Notes under the pieces: model-generated
What the model saw: only the letters and a program-made list of their open reading frames with translations
What the model was told of the DNA's origin: nothing
Databases searched by the model: none
Origin: an uncultured Lachnospiraceae bacterium
GTDB taxonomy: Bacteria > Bacillota > Clostridia > Lachnospirales > Lachnospiraceae
Assembly (NCBI GenBank): GCA_910579865.1
Contig: CAJTXA010000012.1
Coordinates: 1-64,000, forward strand
DNA length: 64,000 nucleotides
Reading direction: 5' to 3'
Made by a program: the position numbers and the translations under genes
In this document: positions 62,747-64,000 of the stretch, in pieces
How the letters are laid out: the number at the start of each line of letters is the position of its first letter
How positions within the stretch are numbered: position 1 is the stretch's first letter

Positions 62747-64000
62747 TTATACTCGATTTAAATATTGGTTAAAAAAGATTCGAAGATGTTCAGAAAGTCT
62801 TATTTTTATTTCTTCCTTTTCTCCTTTTATAATTGTATCTAAAAATGTATAATCTTCAATTAAAACACTACTAATATATCCAAGTATCTCACTATTCACT
62901 CGAATGTTTTCATCAATAGGAAGAAGCATAACCAATATTACTTGTACTCCTTTAAAATAAGGATTACAAAAAATTCCTCGATCTTTTGTAATACAAACAC
63001 TAAAACTTGGACGAACGACTCCTTTCGTTCGTGTATGCAAAAGTCCAAATCCAAACTCTGCAAAAATCTGACTTCCTAATTTTTCTCTATGTTCAATATC
63101 CTCCTGAATCATCACCTGCTGATCCCGATAGGGTGACATTTTTTCTGAAATAGCAATCACTAACTCTTCAAATGTTAGATTATTACTTACCTTAAAAACT
63201 TCCATATAGCGCAAAATAGTTTTAATCTGCATTGCTAAAATATTTACTTGTTCTAATTCTATCATAAATCGTGTTTCTTCTTGTTCTTTTTTTGGAATTC
63301 GCTCATAATAAAAAATCTTTTGTCTAATTTTTTCAATATCTTCATTATTTAATAATGGATTTACTTGTATCACATCTGCATCTATGCCTGCTGACTTTAA
63401 TGCAATGCTGCTAACAAAAAAATCAATCTTTCCTGCGACATATGGCGTAATATCATTTTGGCCATATGTTTCCATCTGTATTCGCTCCCGAAATATTTTA
63501 TCTAGCTTTGTTAACATTAGTCTAGAAATCCCAATTCCGCTGGCACATACAATTCCTACTGTTACTCGACGAATATTTTCCTTTTTTCCTTCCATTCGCA
63601 CCTGTGCTGCTCCAAAATGAATCGTTAAAAATCCCACTTCTGTTTCTGGAATAGGTTTATTTACCCATTGTTCCAACACATCTGCTGCACGTTTACTGCG
63701 TTCAAAAATATCTGGATAAGATTGTTTTATATCTCCCAATACAGGATTGGCAATCTTCATATCATATAATAAACGTACAAAAGTAGGCTGTAAATGCGCT
63801 AATAACCCTTGTATAAAATCATTATCTTGTTTAATTTCAAATGCATGTTCACTATCATAAGCATTAATCATTTCATTTACTAATTCTAGTAATTCTTTTC
63901 GTTCTACTTCAATTGTTTTCTGCCCATCCCATTCAATTCCCTGATGTTTTGCACCTTTAATATGAAGACAAATATACATGGTTTCAATATCTGGTATCTC
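62747..64000 (-). CDS. PRD-containing PTS-regulated transcriptional activator (MtlR/ManR type), C-terminal part
   Basis: The reading frame is open through the right edge, so the N-terminal DNA-binding part is missing; 417 codons are seen. It contains a PRD with conserved His in IETMYICLHIKGAKHQG and VGFLTIHFGAAQVR, an EIIB-Gat-like domain (VTVGIVCASGIGISRLM with Cys), and a C-terminal EIIA-like domain with FGFGLLHTRTKG. Such regulators respond to phosphorylation by HPr and PTS components. It probably activates the neighbouring IIA operon. It has its own terminator. Confidence 0.87.
   Translation of the reverse strand, partial: EIPDIETMYICLHIKGAKHQGIEWDGQKTIEVERKELLELVNEMINAYDSEHAFEIKQDNDFIQGLLAHLQPTFVRLLYDMKIANPVLGDIKQSYPDIFERSKRAADVLEQWVNKPIPETEVGFLTIHFGAAQVRMEGKKENIRRVTVGIVCASGIGISRLMLTKLDKIFRERIQMETYGQNDITPYVAGKIDFFVSSIALKSAGIDADVIQVNPLLNNEDIEKIRQKIFYYERIPKKEQEETRFMIELEQVNILAMQIKTILRYMEVFKVSNNLTFEELVIAISEKMSPYRDQQVMIQEDIEHREKLGSQIFAEFGFGLLHTRTKGVVRPSFSVCITKDRGIFCNPYFKGVQVILVMLLPIDENIRVNSEILGYISSVLIEDYTFLDTIIKGEKEEIKIRLSEHLRIFFNQYLNRV

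Overview
The window looks like a piece of a low-GC, anaerobic Bacillota chromosome, most likely a gut Clostridia/Lachnospiraceae-type organism. Supporting signs are AT-rich DNA, strong GGAGG-type ribosome binding sites, sigma-A-like TTGACA/TATAAT promoters, a split LacL/LacM beta-galactosidase, LicT-type antitermination, and two HPr proteins without Ser46. The species call is inference. No tRNA, rRNA, CRISPR array, phage or insertion sequence was recognised.

Layout. (1) 1-657: the 5' end of rpsJ (first gene of the S10 ribosomal operon, reading left) with a long, apparently structured leader. (2) 658-4321: a heterodimeric ABC exporter pair; the second subunit carries an internal 66-bp duplication. 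(3) 4422-10367: a complete oligopeptide ABC importer, oppABCDF, with a leader holding a terminator-like hairpin. (4) 10909-11313: a small unknown membrane protein. (5) 11382-37650: a 26-kb run of 24 minus-strand genes for an exported cell-surface glycopolymer. (6) 38037-41865: an FAD/Rieske oxidoreductase, a YyaL-type thioredoxin-domain protein and an unknown protein. (7) 41937-42858: an sdpR-sdpI-like pair with a perfect palindromic operator. (8) 43168-44040: a secreted protein made of nine 26-residue Cys/His/Asp repeats. (9) 44094-47993: an Rpn C-terminus-like protein, a GalM-like epimerase, a chemoreceptor and a coiled-coil protein. (10) 48079-52512: lacL-lacM-abfA for galactoside and arabinoside use. 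(11) 52712-59097: licT-bglP-bglA-ptsH-ptsI under RAT/terminator control. (12) 59264-64000: a vestigial LysR start, then a PTS IIA / 1-phosphofructokinase-like / polyol dehydrogenase / second HPr operon, and a PRD regulator cut by the right edge.

The glycopolymer operon is the most unusual part. It joins teichoic-acid-like genes (three CDP-glycerol glycerophosphotransferase-family proteins, one fused to a HAD domain; a TagGH-type ABC exporter; an IspD/TarI-type cytidylyltransferase) with a three-component membrane glycosylation set (GtrB/ArnC-type GT2, a pair of small EamA-type flippase candidates, YfhO and two further GT-C-like proteins). It also has a WecE/WecD-like pair for a 4-acetamido-4,6-dideoxy sugar, and a module of AMP ligase, LuxE, LuxC, ACP and split transketolase flanked by two paralogous short-chain dehydrogenases. 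LuxA/LuxB are absent, so this is not a luminescence system. I infer that the module makes an unusual aldehyde- or ketol-derived substituent or polyol for the polymer. Four G7 tracts lie inside coding sequence within 5 kb of this operon and could mediate phase variation.
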